64,000 bases of DNA, taken from Planococcus citri (lineage: Eukaryota > Arthropoda > Insecta > Hemiptera > Pseudococcidae). Within the stretch, counting starts at the first letter, position 1. Each line of letters starts with the position of its first letter. Where the stretch lies: contig NC_088678.1 of assembly GCF_950023065.1 (NCBI RefSeq), positions 6,996,580 through 7,060,579 on the forward strand, in the 5' to 3' direction. Shown here one piece after another: positions 9,708-18,589 of this stretch. The translations under genes and the position numbers were made by a program. The notes under the pieces are model-generated. The model did not search any database and was not told where the DNA came from. It worked only from the letters and a program-made list of their open reading frames with translations.

Positions 9708-10301
9708 TTAGCCAATGAGAAACAACCTAGATACCCTACAATTACTTTTAGCGCCAAGATGTTTTAATAGACTATTCAACAAAGGGGAAATTTCTGGAGT
9801 TTTCTGTAGAACTTGTTTTAAAACTCGTTTTCGATTCTTTTCTAGAATAATCTTTGAATACAAGTAATCAACCAATAAATCATTATTCATCCTGTCATTT
9901 GAAAATAGCCCTAAGAAATCTTTCATTGTATAGTGTCGTGTTTTGAAGTACAGGTACATGATACAATATTTGCCACACACGGTAGAAAAGTAATCTTGAA
10001 GGCCTAGAGTATTATATGTCCAAAGCTTGGAATTTTTCTGCATGAATGAAACAAATTCACGGCGCATTGGAGGAAAACCATAACTATCAAAATACTCTGC
10101 TTTTTCTTGTGCATCTATATGAATGCATACCCAATGACTACCTTTTTGTTTGCTAGTATCCAAATTTACTACTACTGAACAAGGCAGAGTTACTTTTGAA
10201 ACAGGTAGGCAATCTGCAGCATAAACATTTTCATGAGTGGAGAGAATGTGGGAGATCAAGTCTCTCTTTAACTGTATCGTATTCATGGTCTTTATCTTCA
10301 A
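9708..10301 (-). CDS. Adenain-like cysteine protease (Polinton PRO)
   Basis: 197 aa, in the usual size range of adenovirus-type maturation proteases (Ulp1/C5 fold). The catalytic layout is visible in order: GSHWVCIHID (catalytic His), AEYFDSYG (acidic residue), LQDYF (oxyanion Gln) and VCGKYC (nucleophile Cys followed by G). In adenoviruses this enzyme cleaves capsid precursors; by analogy it would mature the Polinton capsid. The first Met is at 10301 and a second at 10286 (MNTIQLKRDL) may be the true start. The frame overlaps the end of the 198-aa gene by up to 71 bp in another phase. All key residues are intact. Confidence 0.88.
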   Translation of the reverse strand: MKIKTMNTIQLKRDLISHILSTHENVYAADCLPVSKVTLPCSVVVNLDTSKQKGSHWVCIHIDAQEKAEYFDSYGFPPMRREFVSFMQKNSKLWTYNTLGLQDYFSTVCGKYCIMYLYFKTRHYTMKDFLGLFSNDRMNNDLLVDYLYSKIILEKNRKRVLKQVLQKTPEISPLLNSLLKHLGAKSNCRVSRLFLIG

Positions 10302-10827
10302 TCTGAAGAATAATTTTTGAATGATTGATAGAGTAGTCCAGATACCAGGATTTATACTTTAAAACTGCTACCACTGAGCAAATATAACCAATATTTTGAA
10401 CACTCTCAACACTATGTCTTGGAAGAGGGCATATATAGTGCGAATTGGAGTGGAATAATTGGCGTATGGTAGGACAGCCTATAGTATCTAAATCCAATGT
10501 TGGCTTCTTAGTTATTTTTTCCAGAAATTTTGTCCGCTCCAACCCTTTTGAGAGAACTAAACTAGCATTCTGAGTTATGTCTTGTATAAGGTGTATGGCT
10601 TCATCCACACTGGTATAACCATCCTTCCATAATATTCCATGGTACTTTTCAGACAGCCAGTTCACTTCACGCTGTTTCTTAGGAGATAACTCTTCTAAAT
10701 GAAAAGGTGATTTCACAACACAGTGAGCAAAAATATGCGAATGTACTGATACAACAGACACTTCTTTCAGTATGAAATTATTACAATTGTCTTTGAATGC
10801 CTGGAAGTCAACTATGAACTCACCCAT
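10231..10827 (-). CDS. Conserved-looking Polinton protein of unknown function (198 aa)
   Basis: An intact frame starting MGEFIVDFQAFKDN and ending in a tail that overlaps the protease start. Visible features are an N-terminal VDFQAF strand, KEVSVV, then W..KYHGI.W..G, VLSKGLE, a DLDTIGCPTIRQLF segment and a C..H pair near the centre. The order D-x-Q, KE, KG, D-x-x-x-GCP, C..H loosely recalls RNase H-like exonuclease folds, but the usual second acidic residue of motif I is Gln here, so an active nuclease is doubtful. I do not assign a family. It lies between capsid and protease, 131 bp from the former. Confidence 0.6.
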   Translation of the reverse strand: MGEFIVDFQAFKDNCNNFILKEVSVVSVHSHIFAHCVVKSPFHLEELSPKKQREVNWLSEKYHGILWKDGYTSVDEAIHLIQDITQNASLVLSKGLERTKFLEKITKKPTLDLDTIGCPTIRQLFHSNSHYICPLPRHSVESVQNIGYICSVVAVLKYKSWYLDYSINHSKIILQIEDKDHEYDTVKERLDLPHSLHS

Positions 10828-10958
10828 GCCTGTTTACCTTTTGATTATTATTTTCAAAGTAGAATGAGAGCTTTGGATTACCTGCATTTTTATAACATTT
10901 TTCTACTACCCCCTCCCTTCACATCAACTATTATCAAAATACTACCCATATTGGAAGT

Positions 10959-12490
10959 TTAATTTCCAAAATCAATAGAAACGTTTCTCCTTTTATCTAT
11001 TTCAATAATGTTATCATACTCAGCGTAGAGAATCATGTTGACAGGTTCCTCTATAGCGTCAGCAAAACCTAGGTCAACACGCACACAACCATGACGTACA
11101 AGATTCCAGTGTGTTGGTAAATGAGCTGTCAGATCCTGAGTAAGGTCATAACAGTACAGAGCATACCCGCCAATATAATCTTCTTTAGAAATTGTATGAG
11201 TATGGTTGGAATAATGAATACCAGTACCACCAAATAATGTGTTGTAGGCTTCAGCATAGAGAGAGTTTTTATAGTCTGGCTGTAATGCTCTAGAAGGAAC
11301 TTGATGACCATCAATATACAAACACAAGTAGTTGAGATTGAAGTGTTGAAAATTGAAAGGATTGGTTTTAAAATCCCCATTAGTTGCCTTATTATTAACC
11401 AAACCTAAAATTATACGTTTTGGGAGCTGACCATTAATGAGATTATCAACAGTGTAACTACGAAGACCTAAAGCCAAAGTTGTAGTTTTTACATCCACCC
11501 TTGTAATAGGATATTTTGCACTACACTTTTCCAAGGTTCTTGAATGCGCTATAAGTATGCTTGGGTTTAGCTTCATTTTTCTTATGCATAATGCTGCATC
11601 TAAGAATTGTATTTTGTATTCGTTGGTAGTGCTAGTCATTAGGGCAAAGGACCCAAAAGCCCCTTTCAAAGTGGTTATCACATTATAATGTTCATTTAAG
11701 TAGTACAAGTTTATATACTTCTGGGCTGTGGTCTTTCCTCTGAAATAAAGTATTCTGCCATTCACATCGTCACCATGAAAAACAGTTATCTTGTAGTCTT
11801 TTAAATAATTCTGAAAACGGGTGAGGGCTTCAATACCGCCTCCAATTTCATCGATATTCACCCCTGCTTTTCGGCATAGTTTCTGAGCCTGCAGTAGCTG
11901 ATAGTCTCGATTCTTTTGGATTATTAATTCATAATGTTTTTTTGCATTCTCGTTATCTTCTTTATGAACCAGAGCTATACCAACTACAAGGGCTCTAGGC
12001 AAACATAAGTTGTCATAGGGGTTTTCAATTGTAATTATAGATGTTTTTTTTCGGCAAATTTCTTCATAGCTCATTAAGTCAAATTTTCGTCTTCTTCCAT
12101 TCCCATCAGGCATTCGTACTTTGGTTATTTTGATCTTAAAGGGTTCATCCGTTAAAAAATTTTTATTACTCTGAATAATTCGTGAAAATTCGTTCATTAT
12201 TACATTGCTGGAAAATTGGTCAGGTGCCCTATATGAAATAAATATGGGTTTTTCTGCCGATTCATTGCCCATAACCAGACCAACTCTATCACGTGGATTC
12301 ATATCATTGATAACAAATTCATTTATTAACTTATTCAGGGCTTTTTTTAGGTATTCTTCCGGATTTTCTTTTTTTAAGTTTTCTTTTAATTTGGCTGTCA
12401 TTGTGAGTGCTTCAGTAGAAAATTTTTTAATAACTTTTGATGATATGCCTAGTACATCATAAAATTCCTCCTCTGTTTCATCTGTTTCAT
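10959..12490 (-). CDS. Chimeric ORF: polymerase N-terminal region fused to C-terminal half of Polinton major capsid protein
   Basis: It starts at the acceptor 12491/12490, the mirror of the polymerase acceptor at 2628. The first ~280 codons repeat the polymerase N-terminus. At 11651/11650 the inverted repeat ends and the frame continues without a break into about 230 residues with the signature of the Polinton double jelly-roll capsid protein (C. elegans F54H12.2-like family): NGQLPKRIILG, NPFNFQHFNLN, LFGGTG, GYALYCYDLT, and near the end MILYAEYDNIIEIDKRRNV. The N-terminal jelly roll is absent. Whether the fused protein is made or folds is unknown; it is more likely a by-product of arm duplication. 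The frame extends upstream to 12590 only through intron sequence. Confidence 0.8.
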
Positions 12491-12553
12491 CTGTGGGTAT
12501 AGAAGAAAAAAAAATGTGTGTTAGGGAATTGTCTTTTTTAAGAAAAAAAAAAA

Positions 12554-13146
12554 TTAGGGTGTATTGTGCATCAATTTTTCCCTGTACCATTCCCCCCAGC
12601 TCTCAAGTGAAGTTGCCTCAAAATAGTTGGAGCACATATCTTCGATAAAATCTTCCCAAGATAACACTGGTAGGTTTAGTTGTTTGTGGATGGCTTGGCT
12701 CAATTTCCATTTGTCAAAATATGGTTCTAGCAGAAAAAATTGCAAGTCCTCTGCCCTTCCCTCTTTTTGATAATCTCTAATTAAATCTGTTTCAGTGTAA
12801 AATTGTGGAAGAGAAAATACGTGAACAACATCATCTTGTGTATAATCTTGCCAATTTTTTGATTCGATGTACTTTGCTTTTTTAAGAACTTCTATTACAT
12901 TGATTGTTTCCTTGTTAAAATGCAGGCAGCTGATCAGGAATTGTTTAAATTTGTCTTTTAGGTGTACTCGAATAAAGTTTTTAATTTCATCATATTTTTC
13001 CAAAAATTTTTCATTCCAAATTTTTTCAAATTTTTCAATAATAATTTCACATAGATAATCGCTTGCTTGTGCCAACATCACAATAGAAGCCCCAGGGAGA
13101 TGACTAACAATTTCGAAAATTAATTCAGGGGGTAAATCAAGAAGCT
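12554..13146 (-). CDS. F-box domain protein exon (right-arm copy)
   Basis: Mirror duplicate of 1972-2564 with the same acceptor, F-box start and stop. One visible residue change (Tyr for Cys in the DLIRD.QKEGR segment). Since both copies are intact, the element carries two doses of this product, each behind its own promoter and leader exon. Confidence 0.6.
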
Positions 13147-13642
13147 CTGTTTAAAAAAAAAAGAGAAAGAAATTAGATTTTTTACAACAGCAAAAAGGGG
13201 AAAGGGGCAGGGAAATCTTAAATTAAAAAGCATTTAATTAGGCAAGCATAAAGCCACACATGCATTCAATCACTTGTTTGTTTTTTTTATACTTTGAAAA
13301 AAAAATCAACTTTGCCAAATCTCTTTTTCAGAACAGATATTTTTTACTCAATTTTAAAAAATGTGAGAAAAATTATTTTGAATTGGTAATATTTTTAAAT
13401 TTGAATTATTCTGTGTAGAGTTAGAAATGAATGACCTCAGAGTGTGTTTCCAGAAAAAATTTCTAAAAAAAATATATATACCTATTTTACTTCGTTTTTT
13501 TTTCTCAAATGAAAGAAATTAATAATTTTTTTACATCACCTCCCTGCCTAATTTTACTTTGAGCAAAATGATCTTCGAACTCGTATGTATTTACTTTGCA
13601 TAGCTTCAAGCATAAATTTAAAAAAAAAAGACAAAAACTTAC

Positions 13643-13853
13643 CAACTGGCTGTATACGATTAGATGGTCCTGGTAAACCAACAGGCTGTATAGGATTGGA
13701 TGGCCCTGGAGCACCAACAGGAGATAAAATTTCATGCACTTCGTCTGCTTGGAGTACAGGTAAAGGGCTCTGAGAAATTTGCTCCAATACCTTGGACATT
13801 TCTTCTTCATTAACTGGATTGTCCAGCTCGCCAAAAATTTTCAAACTTTCCAT
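13643..13853 (-). CDS. Leader exon (right-arm copy)
   Basis: Mirror of 1265-1475: ATG at 13853-13851, donor at 13642, same 211-nt length and phase. One visible residue change near the N-terminus (MESL versus MESS). It could be spliced to the F-box exon at 13146 or the chimeric capsid exon at 12490. Confidence 0.62.
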
Positions 13854-14091
13854 TTTTGAAAAACGAAATATTAACCACAAAAAAATTGAAACAGTTCGTG
13901 AATAATTTAAGTTTGACGATTCACTTCACTTTATTCCACAGTACACAGTACACAGTACACAATTTTGAAAAATATGTTCATTCAAAAGATTTGAAGAATA
14001 AACACACAGATACACAGTACAGAAAAAGTACAGAATCACACAGCACTAGCAGAATAAACTCTTTGAAAAAATCACAAATGCACAAATTAAC

Positions 14092-14128
14092 AACTGAAAC
14101 CTCCACTGACCAACTACTTTCTTATATA
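14092..14128 (-). promoter_or_regulatory. Core promoter in right repeat (mirror copy)
   Basis: Reverse complement of the left-arm TATA/initiator pair with identical spacing: initiator at 14092-14097, TATA at 14121-14128. It would drive the chimeric capsid ORF and possibly the whole minus-strand block, so both halves of the element are probably under the same promoter. Confidence 0.58.
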
Positions 14129-14956
14129 GATTCTAAAATCTCACCCTTACATTCTAGCTCTTTCTCCATATACCCTCCCTTGGAAACAGAAAACCTGTTC
14201 TCAAAGTATACCTGCTTTCTACTTTCTTCCATTTCCAGATCTTTCCAAGACAGAATTTCTTTGTACTTCTACATCACACATTTCTAGAAGAACAAGAAAG
14301 ATTAATGACTTTTTTTTCTAATGTATAAAGTGGCGACACATGTCTGTAGCTATTGTTGACCAAAGGCTTGTCTTTTAAGGAATTCTTATTCAGTCTAGAA
14401 ACGTCTGAATATTGTAGGGATTTAAAATATTGATGTGTGGGTGGAAGGATATGGAAAAGAATAGAAAAAGTCTAGTACTAATTTACTGTATCCATAATGC
14501 CTGTACATACCTACGATTAAAATCACTGATAATTATTTTAATTGAAGAAATCAATCAATCAGTCCATCTATATGAAGGGGGGGCAGAAGGGGGTTGATAT
14601 TTCCATTTGTTCATATATAATCGTAATTGGCAAAATTGATTATGAATATTTTAATTAAAGAAATCAATTGTGATAATTATTCTGAATCAATGAAATATTT
14701 AATTAATTGATCGATCATATTGATATGTACCAGTGTTTTAATTAAATTAATTAATTAATTCGTCAATCAATATCAATTTAATATCCTCCCTCACCCCCGC
14801 CACCTAAGCCAGCATTCCACCACGTGTGCGCGAACCAGTTTCCCTCCTCACCCCGCCTATGACATTACCCACACCGTACTGTACTCGCGAGCCAACGTTG
14901 CGTGTGTTGCGGGTTGCATATCTTGCACCTGATCGTAGAGTACCTCCTTAACTACT

Positions 14957-14962
14957 AGCATA
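14957..14962. repeat. Target site duplication of the Polinton, right copy (AGCATA)
   Basis: Second copy of the AGCATA hexamer, directly after the terminal ...CCTTAACTACT. Removing the element plus one copy rejoins the flanking LINE reading frame at its YADD box. Confidence 0.93.
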
Positions 14963-15240
14963 ACGGAGGTTTGACATGTGTAAACCTCCAATGGTCACCC
15001 CTCCACGTCATTTGCCTGAGCCATCATCATTTGTGCTTTCTGATACGAGTAGCTGCAGAGTCTCACAAACTATATATTCTCCATATATTGATTAAACAGG
15101 AGTGGGGACAGAATGTAGCCCTGTCGTACTCCTCTCTCTGGGTGGAATTTCTCTGACGTTGTTTCTCTGTTAATTTGAACATTTGCCATGCTCCCCAATC
15201 CCTATTTAAAAAAGCTACCACAATTGTAAAGTTTTAGATT
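14957..15240 (-). pseudogene. LINE reverse transcriptase fragment (5' part of split copy)
   Basis: On the minus strand at 15091-15153 the frame reads an EKFHPERGVRQGYILSPLLFN-type segment, the conserved GVRQG...SPLLFN region of non-LTR reverse transcriptases. Nearer the Polinton, GGLHMSNLRYA leads into the YADD box that is completed on the far side at 1-150. Stops and shifts between show it was already decayed when the Polinton inserted. Upstream similarity fades by about 15240. Confidence 0.8.
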
Positions 15241-17070
15241 TAATGACCATACGTGAAATGATGAAAAAAAGTTTACTACTGGCAAAAAAAATGGATTTTT
15301 TAAAAATTGCGAAACAAATCCATACCTGTAGGTACACTTCCGAACTTCCTTCCATTTCTGTTTTCCTCCGAATTCATACGGGCAATCTGTACACAGGCTA
15401 CAACTACCTATACATACTTACATAACCAAACGATAAAAAATATAGTAATAAAACGTCCCCCTGGCCCTTTGACCCGTCACGTTTAGTACGATTTAATTCA
15501 TAAACATTCGTTATCGAGGCACTCGACTCTTAGAACAAGCATTGCGATAACAAATTGACCAATAAAACCACCCCGAATCAATTTAAAAAGCTAGATAGGG
15601 ACGGGATATTTTTTAGAAATTAATTTTTCAAAACATGCGGGCACATTTAAACGACTACGTTGAACCCGCGTACCTATACTAACCGCAAATAAAGATATAG
15701 AAGCAGAGCGAGAGAGAAAAAAAAACTCACACACGCTCCAAAGTACCTAAAAAAAAAGCACCTCGTAGTACATACACAACCCGAGTGAAATAAAACAAGA
15801 GATTTATAGGCTGCTGCCGAAGGGAACGGTAAAAGGAGATGCACGTGACTTGTATTTAAGTTGTAGTCGCACCTTGGGAAATCAAAGACGATACGTATTC
15901 GATCAGAGAAAAGACGTTTACCGCTACTATACTGAAGGATCATTGCAGCAGTCACAGACATCGCAGGATTCGGCACGAAGAGCATGAGGCAAATATATAT
16001 AGCATATCAAATAATGCTGGCAGCGGTATCATCGTCGTTCAAAAAAAGCTACACACGTACAAGTGGCATCAAATAGAAATAGAAAAGAGAAGGAAAAAAA
16101 AACACAGAATTTTCCTCAATTTACATATAAAACTCTCTATTTCCCAGATGGAAATTAGGCTTTATAAAAAGGTAAAACGTTTTGTTGGAATATTTGAGCT
16201 TTTTCGAGTTTTTTTTTCGCTCTCTCTGTTTTCTATCGCTGGCTTGTTCGACTTGATTGTTTTAAAGGATATTTTTATAAAGCTCGTGGAAAATTTTTTT
16301 GATTTAGTGCTAGTTGAAAAATCAACGCGACCCTTTTTAAAGTATCGAGGAAAAAAATAATCGACGATGTAAAACGCGACCGGGATTTTTTCCCCGCAGT
16401 CGATAAGATTACTCGTAGCAATTCTCAGGTGTATGGGACCTTTCTGATACCTACGAAAACAACGTAGTCGCTCGTCGTCGTCTCTCTCGTGTTTTCCTTT
16501 TAACACAGTAACCGAATCCAATCACCAGTCGACGAAATTTCGTTAAAGGTCGACAAAGATTTCAACGAGAAGAAAACGATGAGGGGTAGGGGGTACGTAG
16601 GAGGTGGAAAATAAATAAACAAGCTCGTCGACGACCATCCGAACACGTATGAAATTCACGTTGTTGTTTTCTTTTTTTTGCACACCGTTGATTATTGAAA
16701 AATTTCATTCTTTTTCGTTTTTATTTTTTCATTTTCGCGTTATGCTGTATGTGTATTTGTATGTCCCTTTCCCTGCCCGTCTCCTAGCTCTTTTGCCACG
16801 TTACTTAAATCTGCACGCTTTGTGATTTCTGCAACCCTGTGTTATTATTTATTCCCCTCGTCCTTGCGCACTCTCGAATCTTTTGTCATCGACATTCTGC
16901 TTCTGTACTGCTACCCCTGCTCTTGCTCAGCCCTTTCTCGATTGTGTGTGATAAATTCGACGTATATACTGAAAAATGATTACGTTAAATGAGATTCCGA
17001 TAAAGTATGTCCTGTTTTTGAGATGTTTTGTGTTCTATTCTCTTTTTTTTTCAAGCTGCTTTTTTTTTTT
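15241..17070. other. Non-coding stretch, no gene recognised
   Basis: Apparently single-copy AT-rich DNA. The short open frames (for example 119 codons on the minus strand at 16162-16521) show no domain and overlap simple sequence, so I do not call them. There are T-runs and CTCTCT/GAGA patches around 15700 and 16200. Confidence 0.5.
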
Positions 17071-17077
17071 ACTGCAG

Positions 17078-17126
17078 CTAAACGAGAGAAAAAAGACGAT
17101 TGAAACACGCGGCGAGCTACAGAGAG
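17078..17126 (+). other. Possible 49-nt exon with flanking splice sites
   Basis: A 10-T tract and ACTGCAG end at 17077, and GTACGT begins at 17127. One frame is open through the segment and is hydrophilic (LNERKKTIETRGELQR). It does not join in frame directly to the candidate exon at 63697. Chance occurrence is quite possible in T-rich DNA. Confidence 0.2.
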
Positions 17127-17809
17127 GTACGTCAATGCGGCGACGAAATTTTTAATATCGGTGCAAGGTAAATCATCCTTAAGCTATTAAAGCAATTTTT
17201 TCCAAATATTATCTAGGTGAGGTACCCCCCTTTTTACATGACGACAATGTTTACCTTTTGCAATATTTTACATCGGAGTAAGCTACTCTTTAGTTATTTT
17301 TTGCTTTACCATCGTTCATTATTTTTATTGTACAGAATTCGTTATTGTTGTCTCGGTTATGTGCTCTTTTTGGTCGAGTTTTTTACTTGGATGTTTGATT
17401 CGACGAAGCACATCGTGGACCTTTTTGATGAGATTTATTAATAGACATTCCTCGAGTCCAATTTGATCTGAAATTGTTTGATCAGAACTAATAATTTTCC
17501 CCGAGCTTTATTGGGTATGATTTTATAACACTTCTGTTTGACCGCATATTATATCAGATGTGATAAAGTACGCTCGGTTCTTTGATCTGAACAGTCCAGG
17601 TACGTATTTCCTCAACTTTTGAGTCGAGAAATCAACAATTAGTCGATAATTTCACTCAAAAATCGATAATACTAGAAACTTTATGCAAATGTACTTCAAA
17701 CTGAATAAAATTTCTTTGCACCTTTGAGAACTTTCCTCAAATTAATATGTACTATGTAATGATAATTTAATTACCTAGGTACTATAAGTGTAATAATCGA
17801 TAAAATCGA

Positions 17810-17848
17810 CTAATCCACGATTTCGATTTTTTTTTGTTTCAGGTGAGT
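17810..17848 (+). promoter_or_regulatory. Candidate recursive splice site (ratchet point)
   Basis: A CTAAT branch-point-like motif at 17810, a pyrimidine tract, then TTTCAG directly abutting GTGAGTAAG at 17842/17843: a 3' splice site fused to a 5' splice site with no exon between. In Drosophila such sites split very long introns into steps. It implies a + strand host intron across this region. Confidence 0.4.
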
Positions 17849-18079
17849 AAGAATTTTCATCGTAAGAGTAATTATCTATGTTGGCTTGTCACACGTGAGA
17901 ATAAGTAAGTTATTTTAGGATCCCTCATTCGATGTTCAATCTTACCTTAGAACGGAAAATTTGGAAAAATTCTATGTTTAAGAAGTCCTCTAAAGGATCA
18001 CTTAGAACTAGGTACTTACTTAGAAACTCTATTTAACCTAAATTACAGATGCACTAGATATAATAAGATATCCAGAGAA

Positions 18080-18580
18080 GACGTTTTTTAATGAAAATTC
18101 CAAAATTTCTGCTTTGATGCTGAAGTTGTCAAAAGGTTATTTATTATAATTTTCATCAAAATTCCTCTCAAAAAGTTCGGCTTTGTTAAAATTGTTAGGA
18201 AATCACAATTTTGACAAAAATTCCAAATTAAGTCCCATGACCTAAAATTCCCTGAAAGTTCTTTTTGTTGTTTTTTTTTTGCACGGATTGACAAAAAATA
18301 ACTAAGTAAATTTATGAAAAAAAATCCAAAAGAAACTGTTTTTTGCATTATTTCCCAAAAAAGTCGATTTTTGTCAAAATTGTCAAACAGGTGCTTTTTT
18401 TGCCAAAATTTTAATAAAAGGTTTTGTTTTTTGACAAACATTCCAAGTTTTGTGCCAAAATTGTCAAAAATTTCTAATTTTACCTAATCAAAGTTTTCAA
18501 AAAAGTCCTGATTTTGCTTAAATTGTAAAAAAGTCGCATTTTTGCTAAAATTGCCAAAAAAGCGATATTTCTGTTAAAAA
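18080..18580. repeat. Degenerate repeat of TTGTCAAAATTG/GCCAAAAA type
   Basis: A unit of roughly 36-40 bp built on TTGACAAAA / ATTGCCAAAA recurs imperfectly. The same style appears at 32995-33310, 34975-35190, 58020-58530 and 60810-61800, often next to the CTGGAGG foldback family. Confidence 0.5.
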
Positions 18581-18589
18581 TACCAAATA

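Larger units (their letters stand above)
157..14956. mobile_element. Polinton/Maverick element, 14.8 kb, integrase-less and rearranged
   Basis: The ends read 5'-AG...CT-3' with a 6-bp target duplication. The inverted repeats are about 3.31 kb each, and between them lie a protein-primed type B DNA polymerase, an adenain-like protease and a capsid-protein fragment. This is the Polinton gene set. Genes point inward from both ends and converge near 8.3-8.4 kb. No retroviral-type integrase and no FtsK/HerA-like packaging ATPase was found, so this copy would depend on proteins supplied in trans. The arms differ by only a few substitutions and homopolymer lengths, so insertion or arm conversion was recent. 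The polymerase has a frameshift and the capsid gene is truncated, so the copy is probably defective as a virus-like element. Confidence 0.95.
11651..14956 (-). repeat. Polinton right terminal inverted repeat (about 3.31 kb)
   Basis: This is the mirror copy of 157-3468. Its inner boundary at 11651 falls in the middle of a reading frame: polymerase-derived codons on one side, capsid-protein codons on the other. A capsid gene cut here while the polymerase is continuous at the other boundary implies that this arm is the recipient of a terminal duplication. Confidence 0.93.

Noticed and set aside
12491..12590. Upstream extension of the chimeric capsid frame to a Met at 12590
   Set aside because: The extension is intron sequence (poly-T/A and acceptor tract) in both arms; the exon border at 12490 is better supported.
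16162..16521. 119-codon minus-strand frame as a host gene
   Set aside because: Low complexity, rich in K/S/T, no domain, and opposite a comparable plus-strand frame over the same bases.
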